From positions 7,137,214 through 7,201,213 of the forward strand of contig NW_022145609.1 of the NCBI RefSeq assembly GCF_000002235.5: a stretch of 64,000 nt of DNA, given 5' to 3'. Positions 49,560 through 60,589 of this stretch are shown piece by piece; the first letter of the stretch is position 1; each line of letters starts with the position of its first letter. The notes under the pieces are model-generated. The model saw only the letters and a program-made list of their open reading frames with translations. It was not told the DNA's origin and did no database searches. The DNA is from Strongylocentrotus purpuratus (Eukaryota > Echinodermata > Echinoidea > Camarodonta > Strongylocentrotidae). Made by a program: the position numbers and the translations under genes.

Positions 49560-52115
49560 TGTCAAAGTACATGTAGGGCCCAGTCTTCAGTCAACTTAAA
49601 ACTCCAAGCAAGCCTTGCCTTATGGAAGAATTAACAGATGTCCGAATAATAATCATAATTCATCATGATATCAGAGTTTTATCATCTCACGATGACGCAA
49701 GTAAAAAGAAATTTCTAAACACGATACTAATGCGTGTTTCGTCGACCTTTACGGGGAAGTTCAAATCGTGGAATTTGGAACTGCGTGCAACATGTGTATG
49801 GGAAAATATCTTAAAGGAAACCTCACCCCAATAAATAACTTTTATTTTATTCTGAGAGATTTCTTATATTCTTGGTCATTAATCTAAAAGATTCCCCACC
49901 AAAGTATTAGAGAGAGGTATAAAGCAGGAATAATATACCGTTTCTCAGCAGGACATTGGCATCGCCATTTTCTTGATAACGTGACGGTCTATGCCAAGGC
50001 GTTTATCAACTAAATGTATTCAAATGTATGGATGCTTCCTTTTCCTTACGTTCAAACTTGCATTCTGACTTGAAACGTAGTATCCCTTCCCAACAGGGGC
50101 ATATGAGAGGAACAGCTAGTATCACGATTGATGGGTGCAAAATATTAATTAAGACTCAAGGCCAACTTGGATCCATTTGGACTCAATGTGATGTACATTC
50201 CTTTGTTTTTAACTTGCAAGAATAGTTCTCCATGTATGTTAAACTAGGTCCGCGGTGGCCAAACTTTGTAAACAGATGGTTCTGAAAATCGTAAAAGAGA
50301 TGCGGGGGGGGGGGGCTGGGAGTCAAAGGTCTGCCCACTCGTTACAATATTTAGCGGTCACATCACTGACTGAATAGGTCCAACATAAATTGTCTAATAG
50401 GAAATAGGGTCCCCGTGCACCATCGACTTTTGTTTGTATATACCCAGCCTTTTGTAATGCTTTAAGTGTCTATTTTACAAATTGTTATGTTTCCATCATG
50501 AAATCCTATCCCGTGGGGTAATAATGGGAAAGTATTGCCATTTCTGCATTTAAGAGCGTTTTAGTATGGTCAGCTAAATAACAACTCTAAGATTGGATTA
50601 TAACGGTTTTCATGCACACAAAGAAATCCTTTGCCTATTTTGTGCAAAATACCATCGACATCTGAGTATTAGAGGTGACACGCCGACTGAGGGACTTATG
50701 TCACTTTTATATTTTCGTAGTGTACAAGTACAGCCACGCCTCTTCTTTCTGACAATCTTTTGGCCATAGGCCTTACATCTATAATTTTAGCGAGCTCGTG
50801 ATAACTAAACAAGACGGAATTTTTGACATCGTATGGTGTTTGGTGCATTGGGAAGATTGGGTGTAACCCGAAATTGGGGTATGTTAGGGCTGATAAAGGT
50901 CTATGTCTGCCACAAATATATCATATCAAAAGGAGGAAAGATATCAAACTTGTCAATTGGGACGAAAGCAAACAATGATATAGCTGCAAATGTGGTTGGG
51001 CTTTTGTTTGCACAGGGAGAGATGAAATTTTATTTAGAATTGAAGAACAGAGGAGGTAAGTCCACCAATCATCGGGGGGGGGGATGTTTGGGTAATTGGA
51101 TGAAGCTGGCTACGCTCGATTTTGAAATTTGCCATTGGCATCCGATTCGCATATGAGAAAGGCCAATAAAACACCCTTCGTATGACCATTTTGAATGTCA
51201 GAACTTTTGAAGTGTTGATACGTGATGAAAACAATATCGCTGCAGGAAGGAAGATGGCTCACCAGTTTTGTGATTCTCGTAATTTTTACCAAATCCAACA
51301 AAGTTTAACATGATCACTGTCGTATGCATAAAAAAGGCAACTGTTATCTGCCACAAGAATATCATACGAATATGTAGGTACGTCAAAAGAAGGATAAAGA
51401 TAATCAGATGACACGACATCAAATAATGCCTCATGTAAAATTAGCAGATGTTAGATTAATAGTTATATCATCATGATGTCAGATGTTATTATCTCACAAA
51501 AAATGAGGTCGTAAAAACATGCTCCAGGCACGTGTCTGAAGCATGTTTCCAGTATAAATCAATTACGGTACCAGTGGACTCAGTAAGTTTTTCTGAGTTT
51601 TTTCTTCTGTCGAGACCAATTCCACAAAAAAGGATGGGAAAAATCAAAGGAAAATCTTCATTAGAGGCTCAAGTTGAATGGCAACAGAATTTCAACTGGA
51701 CAAGAATTGCATATTACAGCAATTAATGTAGTAAAAAACAGATATCAGTTATCTGAAGAAAAAAACAGTTTTCAAACACGCTCCCGAAGCGTGAATCATT
51801 TAACCTACCAGGTTTTAGCAGCATAATATCACCAAACGGCATGTGAAAAATCGCAACAAAGGTCAGAATTTACCCAAGATCGCACAATTCTAAGAAAGCT
51901 TGCTATCAATGCCAATAATGGCTAATCTTCGTAAAATTTATTATACTTAATTTCAATTTAGATTTTTGGCTATTGGATATTTGTCACAAATTTCATATGT
52001 AAAAACTAAAAGAAAACGGTGTATATTGCGTGTCCTATACCCAATGAACTCCCCATTGGATGACAGCACTAGAAATCAGATTTACTTATTGGTTGATTGA
52101 TTTAATTTAATATTG
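49560..52115. other. Intergenic, mostly unassigned
   Basis: No gene recognised. Two segments (about 49640-49760 and 51445-51560) share a diverged order: ATCATGATATCAGAG / ATCATGATGTCAGATG, then TATCTCAC, then a GTGTTTCG / GCATGTTTCC stretch. This may be a pair of old repeats. G-runs occur at 50303-50315 and 51074-51082. Confidence 0.4.
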
Positions 52116-52117
52116 AG

Positions 52118-52440
52118 TACCCATTTAACACCTGGGTGGAGAGGGGCAAATGTAGATCAATATCTACACTTGGTTAGTAGTGGTTATTTTTACCTGACTG
52201 CTAGTAAGCAACCAGACGGCCGACGGCTTTAGGTCCTCTCCGAGGGACCGGGTAATGAGGATTTAATGACTTACCAAAGGGCACTAGCGCATCGACTTGG
52301 TTTCGGACCCGGGTCACCGGATTACGAGACCACTGCTCTACCTATTGAGCTATCGCGCCTCTAGGCGGGACTCGAACCGCGGACTCTGTGATCCACAGTC
52401 CAACAACTTATCCACTAGACCACAACACCATGCCGAGGTC
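52118..52440 (-). repeat. SINE-A copy interrupted by SINE-B
   Basis: On the + strand, GTACCCATTTAACACCTGGG and GGCAAATGTAGATCAATATC (52118-52170) are followed after a gap by AGGCGGGACTCGAACCGCGG and CTTATCCACTAGACCACAAC (52362-52437), the complements of a tRNA B-box (GGTTCGAGTCC) and A-box (TGGTCTAGTGG). In the uninterrupted copy at 21975 these two parts are about 20 bases apart. The gap is filled by SINE-B. Confidence 0.7.
52175..52361 (-). repeat. SINE-B copy (tRNA-derived) nested in SINE-A
   Basis: Read on the minus strand: GATAGCTCAATAGGTAGAGC (A-box region), CTCGTAA (anticodon-loop-like, CGT), GGGTCCGAAACCAAGTCGAT (B-box and junction), TGCGCTAGTGCCCTTTGGTA, and TCCCTCGGAGAGGACC. Same body as the two copies in amylase intron 2. 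Confidence 0.75.
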
Positions 52441-52710
52441 TCTCATCTCTTTGTTTACTATCTACATGCACATGTATGTATGATTTACATTTCTTAATTT
52501 ATGCATGTGTCATCAATTTTTTTAATCGATTTATATTTAATCACTCTTGATGTACTCCTTTATCTTAGTGCTGACGTGAGCTATCTTGCATTGTCTATGC
52601 AATGGTAGCGCGACAGGTGTGATTAAAAAATGATATCGGCCTTTTTTTATTGGATTATTTCCAACCAATTACGACATAGATAATATTTGATCAGATCCAA
52701 GGCAGATGAT

Positions 52711-52799
52711 TATATTTAGGAGTCTTCCCAGTCAGTTTAGACAGTTGTCTTTTCTTCGTTGGAAGAAACACTTTGACACTTCGCTAACTTCTTGTGCAG
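52711..52799 (+). promoter_or_regulatory. Possible amylase TATA box and non-coding first exon
   Basis: TATATTTA at 52711-52718 is followed 20-30 bases later by initiator-like TCAGTTT (52732-52738), then a short stretch ending CTTGTGCAG with a strong GTGAGA donor at 52800. A matching acceptor, GTTTCCATAG at 54007-54016, lies six bases before the amylase ATG. The proposed 5' UTR intron is inferred. Confidence 0.45.
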
Positions 52800-53156
52800 G
52801 TGAGAGTTTACCGACCTTTACTATTAGCACTTCTCATATCTAATCAATCTATTCTATTTTCTTTATCAGATTCCAGAACAATTTCGTGTCTTTTTATGTT
52901 CATTCTCTTTCAGCCGGAAAAGCGGAAAAGGTATTTTGATTTGGGTCTTTCAAAAATATTTCATCATGTATTATATTTTGTTGGTTTTGCTTTATTTTCA
53001 AAATATGATATAAACAAATCTTTCAATCGGTCTGTATTTATTTATAGAAAAGGAAGTCATTTTACATTTGTGTACTCGTGAACCTATTTACAGCACTGAA
53101 TCTCTAGATAACCTAAATCTATGTTCGTATCCTTTTATCTATGCAGAATTTATTTA

Positions 53157-53159
<3 letters not shown>

Positions 53160-53213
<54 letters not shown>

Positions 53214-53255
53214 AAGAAAGAGAGAGAGAGAGAGAGGGGGGAGGGGGGGGGGGAC
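53160..53255. repeat. (AT)n microsatellite followed by (AG)n and G-run
   Basis: About 52 bases of alternating AT, then AGAGAGAG and a GGGGGAGGGGGGGGGG run. It lies within the putative 5' UTR intron of the amylase gene. Confidence 0.95.
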
Positions 53256-54022
53256 TTAACACAAAATGATAACGCATATGATATATACAATACTATTACA
53301 TCTGGTCAAAACAATATATGACTGAAATCATTTGGAGAATTATCATACCCTCAAGCCTGTATAAAGTGGAAATATACAGATTCATATCATTTATTTCATG
53401 TCTAGCGCCATACAATTATTTGTGTAGTTTCATTTTATTCCATTTTTATTCTTGATAAAATACTACATCTGTACATGACAAACTTTTGCTGCCACAGATG
53501 ACTGAACACCAAAGTTTGTATCGAAGTCTCGTAAAAACCCTCGTGATTAAAATTTGCCTGATGCAACAAATGTGGTCGCAGCGATAAGGATGGCTGTTAA
53601 TACTCTTTTTTTTTAATACAAGTCGTAACAAAATAATATTTTGTTTCAATGAATCCATCTAACATGTTTAAAGTCATTGCATTGATCTGGGATTTCACAA
53701 GGTGACCTTAATCCATTGTTGTGTCACTAACATAGTGTAATTGGCAAATGAAAACTCTTTTTACCTGCCAGAAAATATTTGTCTCATATATGCTGGCAGC
53801 AATATATATTTCAACCGTTCTCTTTTGTGTAAGAAAAGAAAAGCGAACAACGTGGTAACAATAATTTTGATGCGCGCTGTTTAAATATTATTGAACGTGA
53901 AGTAATTAATCTAATCATGAGGCTAATATTTGATAATTCAAACTGATAAGGGGTCATTATAATGTCAGGCCCTACGTTTTTTTTTTCCAACACTTTGTCT
54001 ATGTTGGTTTCCATAGATCACA

Positions 54023-54889
54023 ATGAGGTCGCTGGCTCTCCTCATCGCTCTCATCGTTGGGGCTTCAGCTCAGCACTACCCGAATTTCAAGGATGGTCGG
54101 AACGTGATCGTTCACCTCTTCGAATGGCCGTGGAATGACATCGCCGAGGAATGCGAGAGGTGGGATAATATTAGACAAATCATGTTTTTAAATCAAATGT
54201 TTATTTGTCGTAATCCGTGAAACATCTGGTAATAAATAGATCAACTGCAACAAAATAAAATCACAATAAATGTTTTTATCCCAATAAAAATATTTAAATA
54301 TAAATTCTCAATTGATGAGAATAATATTTACTGAGTTCTTTTCAAAGCAGAATATTTTATTCCGCTATTAAGAGTACTATGTCTTTATTTTCAAAATCAA
54401 CCTATATCAATTTCTTAAAATATATATGTAATCATTATGCATCATACCAATGTAAATGATACGGAGTTCAAGTTCAAGTTTATTTTGTCTTTCTTCCAAT
54501 ATGAATGTAATACAATTTAACAAATTTATTACAAAGTCATGTGACAGAGTACCTAAAAAAGAACACTTATAAGGAACAAGTTCATGTAATGCATTTGTGT
54601 GAAATAGAAAGACGAGGCGACCTTAAGAAAAGCTTATCTTGTAAAAGTCAGGTCCCTGAAAGCAATATCATCTTAAAAAAAAAACAGAGTGGTTAAATGA
54701 TATAGTTAAAAACTTAATACAAGAAAATTAGTGTAGGTCAAGAGCGCTCGAGTACTAAAACAAATAACTAAAAAACATGGTCAACTGAATCATAAAAAAG
54801 GGTGGGGAGAAGAGACTACCGGTATATACATAAGGAGGCGATAAGAGTGATAAAAAACATGGGATAAAGAAAAGGACAGAGGGATGGGA

Positions 54890-54935
<46 letters not shown>

Positions 54936-57900
54936 CGTATTTTCACTGAAAGTATGTCCCTCCTCTCTCTCCTCTCTGAAACTTTCAGAAAAAAAAGAAA
55001 AGGAAAAAAACGATTAAATTAAAAAAGCTTGCTGCAGATGAGAAAGGGAAAGAAAGGAGAAAAGGGTAAAGAAAGAAGCAAGTCCGATATACGAATTGGA
55101 CTTTGAAAGAATTGTTCGACGATTGTACTCAGTATTCTTTTTCATTCATAAGCTAATTTATGATATTAGTAAATTTAAATTCCAGCATAATCTTTAGTTA
55201 TAGACAAGAGGATAGTCTCTGTCATACATAAACCTAACCACAAAGGAAAATTATTGTTATTCGATAGATTTTTGGGGCCTTACGGATTCGGAGGGGTGCA
55301 GATCTCACCCCCTAATGAACACATCTCTGGTAGTCAGTGGTGGACCCGGTACCAGCCTGTCACGTATTACCTGAACAGCAGGAGTGGTTCCGACTCCGAG
55401 TTCCGATCCATGGTCAATCGCTGTAACAATGTCAATGTTAACATCTACGCCGACGTCGTCATCAACCATATGGCTGCTTGTAAGTTTGTTTGTTTGTTTG
55501 TTTTACCAGACTGTTAAGAAAGCATGTATGCTTGTAAGTTAGCAACCACCAAAAAAACCGACAGCTCTAACTACTTTAAGTCCTCTCCGAGGGACTTGGT
55601 AATGAAGATTAATGCTTGACCAAAGGGCACTAGCGCATCGACTTGGTTTCCAACCGCGATCCGACTGAGCCATCCGACATTTTCCCAGGCGTCAATTGCT
55701 ACTAGCTTTAATTCGTCCAATAAACATGGTTATGGTTAGGGATGTGGATGTTATTTGAATGTAGGTTAGGTTTAGGGTTAGATTGGAAACGCAAGGACTC
55801 AGTGGTAGAGCATTGATCTCGTAAACGGAAGGTCCAGAGTTCGAAACCAAGTTGACGCGCTAGTGCCCTTTGGTAAGCTGGCATTAATTATCATTATCAA
55901 ATCCCTCGGAAAAGAACCCAAAGCCATCGGTTCCCTGGTTACTTTCTTAAGTTTACATATGCTTTCTTAGCCAGCCAAGGCCGGTATTCAACGCCGATCG
56001 GACATCGGAATCCTTTGACCAAACAATTTTAGTTGAAACAAGTTTTAGTAAAATATGTTGCCGTACAGTTGGTTGTAATTGAATTAAATAAATATGTGTA
56101 GAAAATTAGAATTCATGGATCGAATATCACATTGACTAATTTTTTTTTTTAATTCCGCGAACTTTTGTCACCCCATCATAATCATTTGTCGCACAGTCCA
56201 TTTAGCCTTGTAATGATTAAATAAAACAATACAAAATAACAGTAATTTATAATTAAAACAGATTCCATGGAAGCCACAATTTTCTGCTTTATTGTTCTGT
56301 TGCCATTTCTGACGAAATTAACAACCAAAAGATACTTGCATATATATATACTGATAAATATATATTTCATTTCAGGGAATTACGATTTTCCCGGTGTGCC
56401 ATTCGGTAGTAACGATTTCAATGTTCCACTTGGGCGCTGTCCTAGTGGCAATGGCGAGATCGGTAATTATGGAAATGTTGAAGAGGTGAGAAACTGCAAC
56501 TTGGTAGGACTCAACGACCTACAGACTGGCTCAGAATACGTACGAGGTAAGACTGACGGTTTTTCTAGTATTGTGGATTACCAAGTAACAAGTTAACTCC
56601 AAAGGCGTTCCTTGTTTGAATAAGCAAAAATATGCATATCATCGACATCGCTCTATTTAACATGTAAAGAAAAATATTTGCATGTTTCCTCTAGTCAAAT
56701 TTTCCTTATTAAAGTTCTCAACACAAATAAAACAGTTGTGTTGGCCCCCGGATCAGTCTATTTTGACTGACCACAAAGTCAACTTTTGTTTACAGCATCT
56801 TGAATGAGGATTAGTTCATTATAATAGCCTACAGCATTTTTCAAATCTTTACTAACATTGTAACTCTGTATTTTTCAATTTTCTCAGGAAAAATTGCTGA
56901 TTTCCTGAACAGCATGGTTAACGCTGGTGTTGCCGGGTTCCGCGTAGATGCAGCAAAGCACATGTGGCCTGGAGATCTGAGCAATATTGTCAGCCGACTC
57001 AATGGAAACCCATACATCTTCCAAGAAGTGATCGACCAAGGTGGCGAGCCTATAACGGCTGGTGAATACGCTGGTATAGGAGACGTCACTGAATTCAAGC
57101 ACTGTGGCCACATCTCCGACCTCGGCCGCTGCTCAAACAACCTTGCAAACTACCAAAACTTTGGTGAGAGCTGGGGCATGCTGAACTCTGACGCCGCTTT
57201 TGTCTTCGTCGACAACCACGATAACCAAAGAAACCACGGAGGCGGTGGAAACATCGTTACTCACACAGACCCCGCTAGTTACAAACGAGCTGTGGCTTTC
57301 ATGCTTGCCTGGAACTACGGTACGAAGAGGATCATGAGCAGCTTCAGCTTTGATGGCGATACCGATAGGGGTCCACCTGGAAACGGTCCTATAATCAACG
57401 GTCAAGGTACTTGTGATGGTGGCTGGGTGTGCGAACATCGCTGGCGTCAAATTCGTAACATGGTTGGCTTCAGCAAGCAGGCAGGAGGACACGGTGTCGA
57501 AAACTGGTGGTCCAACGGCAACAACCAGATCTCCTTCTCCAGAGGTAACCAAGCCTTCTTCGCAATGACATGCGAAGGCTCAATGTCAAGGGACTTCACT
57601 ACTGGACTGCCCGATGGAAACTATTGTGACGTCATCAGCGGAGATCCCACGGACAGTGGCTGCACAGGAATGTACGTTACGGTGAGTGGCGGAAATGCTC
57701 ACATCACGGTACCTTCTGGAGAAGACTCCATGGTAGCTATTCATGTAGGCGCTAAGTCAGGTGGTGGTAACGGAGGTGGGGGTAATAACCCAACCTCATC
57801 CCCTCCAGAAGACAACGTAACCTCTCCGCCAGGTACTTCCCGCACCATTATCTTCATCCGTAAGGAAACTTCCTCTGGTCAAGATATGTTTATCCAAGGT

Positions 57901-58403
57901 GGAATAGGTCACGAAAGACGTCAAGGCTGCACCAGCAACGCCGACAGCAGTGCCTGCGCTATCCCTATCACCCACAGAACCGGCGGGTCCGATCAGACCC
58001 TTAATGACCTAAGGAGGGCGACGACTATCTTGACTGGTATAGTTCTGAGAGCGACCAGAGTTCCGAGGCCCCGGGATCACCTTTAGTCTGGACAACCAAT
58101 AATGCCAATCACGGCAGTACGGTCGACCAGCAAGGCTACGGTTATTTTCCCCTCAACCAGTGGGGTGACCATTACTGGATGCTCGACGTCGACATGGACT
58201 GCAGTAAAACGGAGGACGGTTGGTTCGAGCTCAAGGGATACGTTAAAGGAGGCCAGGGCTGGGAAAGCGATCGTGCCCAGGGATCTTGCAGTGGATCTGC
58301 AGGAGGCTCAAAACCCTATAGCTCGTCTAACCACTTCGGTCGCTGTGGATTCATCAACAAGTTTGACTTCGAAAGCAACAGTTGTGAAATGAATTACTTT
58401 TAA
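54023..58403 (+). CDS. Secreted chloride-dependent alpha-amylase with extra C-terminal domain (apparent frameshift)
   Basis: Exons 54023-54159, 55268-55479, 56376-56546 and 56888-58403 (phases 2, 1, 1). It hydrolyses internal alpha-1,4 bonds of starch and glycogen. A signal peptide ([16 protein letters not shown]) precedes QHYPNF. GH13 residues are present: DVVINH, nucleophile Asp in GFRVDAAKH, acid/base Glu in IFQEVID, and transition-state Asp in FVDNHDNQ. The chloride ligands Arg (GFRVD), Asn (VDNHD) and Arg (TKRIMSS) are kept, as are Ca-site residues and the GGGGN flexible loop. After AIHVGAK come a Gly-rich then Pro/Ser linker and a domain starting [17 protein letters not shown], of the type I recall at the end of some mollusc amylases. 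About 20 residues of the B-domain loop are missing after INHMAA. Near 58005-58015 the frame shifts by one base; the rest (DDYLDWYSS to CEMNYF) is in the next frame. Confidence 0.88.
54893..54930. repeat. (AG)n microsatellite in amylase intron 1
   Basis: About 36 bases of AG repeats then GGGGGG. The surrounding intron (54160-55267) is AT-rich with purine-rich patches; no other feature is seen. Confidence 0.95.
55530..55685 (-). repeat. SINE-B copy, amylase intron 2
   Basis: The + strand reads TTAGCAACCACCAAAAAAAC, CTCTCCGAGGGACTTGGTAA, AAAGGGCACTAGCGCATCGA, CTTGGTTTCCAACC and CGACTGAGCCATCC: the complement of the SINE-B body and decayed head. It faces the + strand copy 105 bases away. Confidence 0.7.
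55790..55955 (+). repeat. SINE-B copy with recognisable A- and B-boxes, amylase intron 2
   Basis: AAGGACTCAGTGGTAGAGCA (A-box region), GATCTCGTAAACGG (anticodon-like CGT), GGTCCAGAGTTCGAAACCAA (B-box), GCGCTAGTGCCCTTTGGTAA, TCCCTCGGAAAAGAACCCAA and CCATCGGTTCCCTGGTTACT, the same order as the copy at 52175-52361. Confidence 0.75.
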
Positions 58404-58735
58404 ATAGCAAGGGCAAAATGAATACAGGCCTACTGTTCAGGCCTTACTCCTTCTTAAACCAAGTATCACAATATGGTTTTTAATCAAATACTTAAAGACA
58501 CCGATCTTGAGAAACGAAACTGAAAATTAATAATGGTTCTGATATCCTCACTTTGAAAAACAAAGAAAACCAAAGAAAAGTCCATTCCATCAGCAAAAAT
58601 GTTTTCCGTTATGGTGATGAATACTCAAAGTAATGATATAATATTGGATCTATATGAAATACATTATTATCCTCATTACACGTACTCCAGAAAGTGCATG
58701 CCCTTGCAATAAAGACAAATACTTGAAATTTAAAT
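58404..58735 (+). terminator. Amylase 3' UTR and polyadenylation signal
   Basis: AATAAA at 58708-58713, about 305 bases after the TAA stop; no earlier canonical hexamer was seen. Confidence 0.5.
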
Positions 58736-58904
58736 CTATCTCTATACTGTTTGTCATTTCCACGGTCTCATTGTTTTTGTTTTATTTATCTCTTTATGCT
58801 TTTTTTTCCCCACCTTCACCCCCCTCTATATTCATATTTTTCTGCTACCATATTGTAATCCTGCTCTTCAGAGTCTACATTCCTCTTGTGAAGGGCAGTG
58901 AATG

Positions 58905-59760
58905 AAAAGAATGGTGATAAGGATGACAATAGTATGGGGAGTAAAGACTAGGAAGATAATTATAATGAGAAGGCTGACGATGAAGGGAGAAGGGGTGAAG
59001 TTGAGGATGATGAGAAGGAGAATGAAGGTGTAGATGATATTCGTATTGAGGAGATGTACAGGAGGAGGGTCATATTTATGATGAGAACGAGAATGTATTA
59101 GTATTGAAAATTCGAAGATCGGGAAGATGAGGAGGAGGAGTAGGGTAGTGTTTACGATTCCGATGAGGATAATGGTGAGGATTATATTAGTATTGGGGGG
59201 GGGGGGTGGGGTACGAAGATTGGGAAGATGAGGAGAAGGAGGGTCGTGTGTATGATAAAAATGAGAATGTATTAGTATATCAGGGAGTGAAGATTAGGAA
59301 GATGAGGATCATGTTTACAATTCCAATTCCGATGATGGTGAGGATTATATATATATATATATAGTATTGAGGATCGAGTACGGATTGGGAAGATGAGGAG
59401 GAGGTTCGTGTTTACGATTCTGATAAGGATGATGGTGAGGATTATATTATTATTGAGGAGTGCGAAGATTGGGAACATGAGGAGAAGGAGGAGGAGGATC
59501 AAGTAGAGGATGAGAATGATGATGAACACATTGAAAATAATGATAGTTAGGAGGAGGATGACGAAGAGGGGGGGGGGGGGGTCATGTTGAGGTTGAGGAT
59601 GAGAATGATGGTAAGAATGTATAATATTGAGGGGAGTGAATATCGAGGAGATAAGGAGGAGGAGGGTCTTGTTTACGATGAGAATCCGGATGGGGGTCAG
59701 GATATTACTATAGAATGAATATTGAGAACATCTTTTAAGAGGAGGAGGATAAGAGAATGA
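58905..59760. repeat. Purine-rich degenerate minisatellite
   Basis: The + strand is almost all A, G and T, with repeated GAAGATTGGGAAGATGAGGA, GGTGAGGATTATATTAGTAT and GTGTTTACGATTC segments. Units of about 80-95 bases start near 59093, 59188, 59269, 59365 and 59447. Short open frames within are low-complexity artefacts. Confidence 0.8.
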
Positions 59761-60279
59761 TTAGGTTGCTCTAGATAACGATGTTACATGTCTATCATGG
59801 CAATTGTTATCATACTTGAAAGGTGACATTCTGTCATCTGTGATGGTATTATTTGCAAGTCCTGTCATTTAATATTATGATAACTGTTATAATCAAATAA
59901 TGATAATAAATATTGTTATCAATATTATCATTATTGTCATCATTATGAATTATTATTAAGTTCTTGGACAACTACCCTGTGGGCAATCACCCCCTGCCAA
60001 TTACCAGCTGGACAATTACCCCCCCCCCCCCCCCCCCCCCCCCCCTCAGGACAAAGACCGTACCCATTTCTATCAGTGTCTCAGGCTCTTTCTCGATCTC
60101 TGTCCCTCTCATTCCTTTTCCCGATTTCTTCTTCTATTTTCCTTTATATATTTTCTCTTTCTTTATAATTGTCTCATTTTTTCCACTTAGGTCGCCATGC
60201 AAATTAAGGGGGCGGGGTCGCTTGGGCCTCGGCTCCACTGCCCCTGGATCTGCCACTGCTGAAACGTATTCCCCGCAAC

Positions 60280-60313
<34 letters not shown>

Positions 60314-60589
60314 AAATAGTAGACTATTTGACCTTTAGACATGTCTGATCCTCGAACTCCTCATTAATCCACCACGGCCACGTAAGCACTGTTTATGCGA
60401 TGGAGAGTGAGTAATGTATTATTTGCGACGTGGCAATTAATACTCAAAATCATCGAATGCTTTCTAGTTGCTTTTTAGGCTAGGTGCATGTTCTTAGCAG
60501 AAACTTTCGAAGGTAAGCAGTCGATTTTCTTTGACTACGGTCCCAGGTACTTTATTCCATGTTTCTGAATATAACTGTAGACTATCTGT
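59760..60589. other. Intergenic, simple-sequence rich
   Basis: (ATT)n stretches at 59880-59955, a GGACAACTACCC-type minisatellite relative at 59960-60020, and C-runs at 60020-60043 and 60281-60310. No gene seen. Confidence 0.6.

Noticed and set aside
52300-52440. Possible tRNA genes on the minus strand
   Set aside because: The A- and B-box motifs belong to SINE heads with attached repeat bodies found elsewhere in the window; acceptor stems do not pair well.
53068-53321. Open frames with YIYIYI and RERERE runs
   Set aside because: Direct translation of the (AT)n and (AG)n arrays.
59964-60338. 124-codon frame with poly-Pro
   Set aside because: Two C-runs joined by low-complexity sequence; no gene features.
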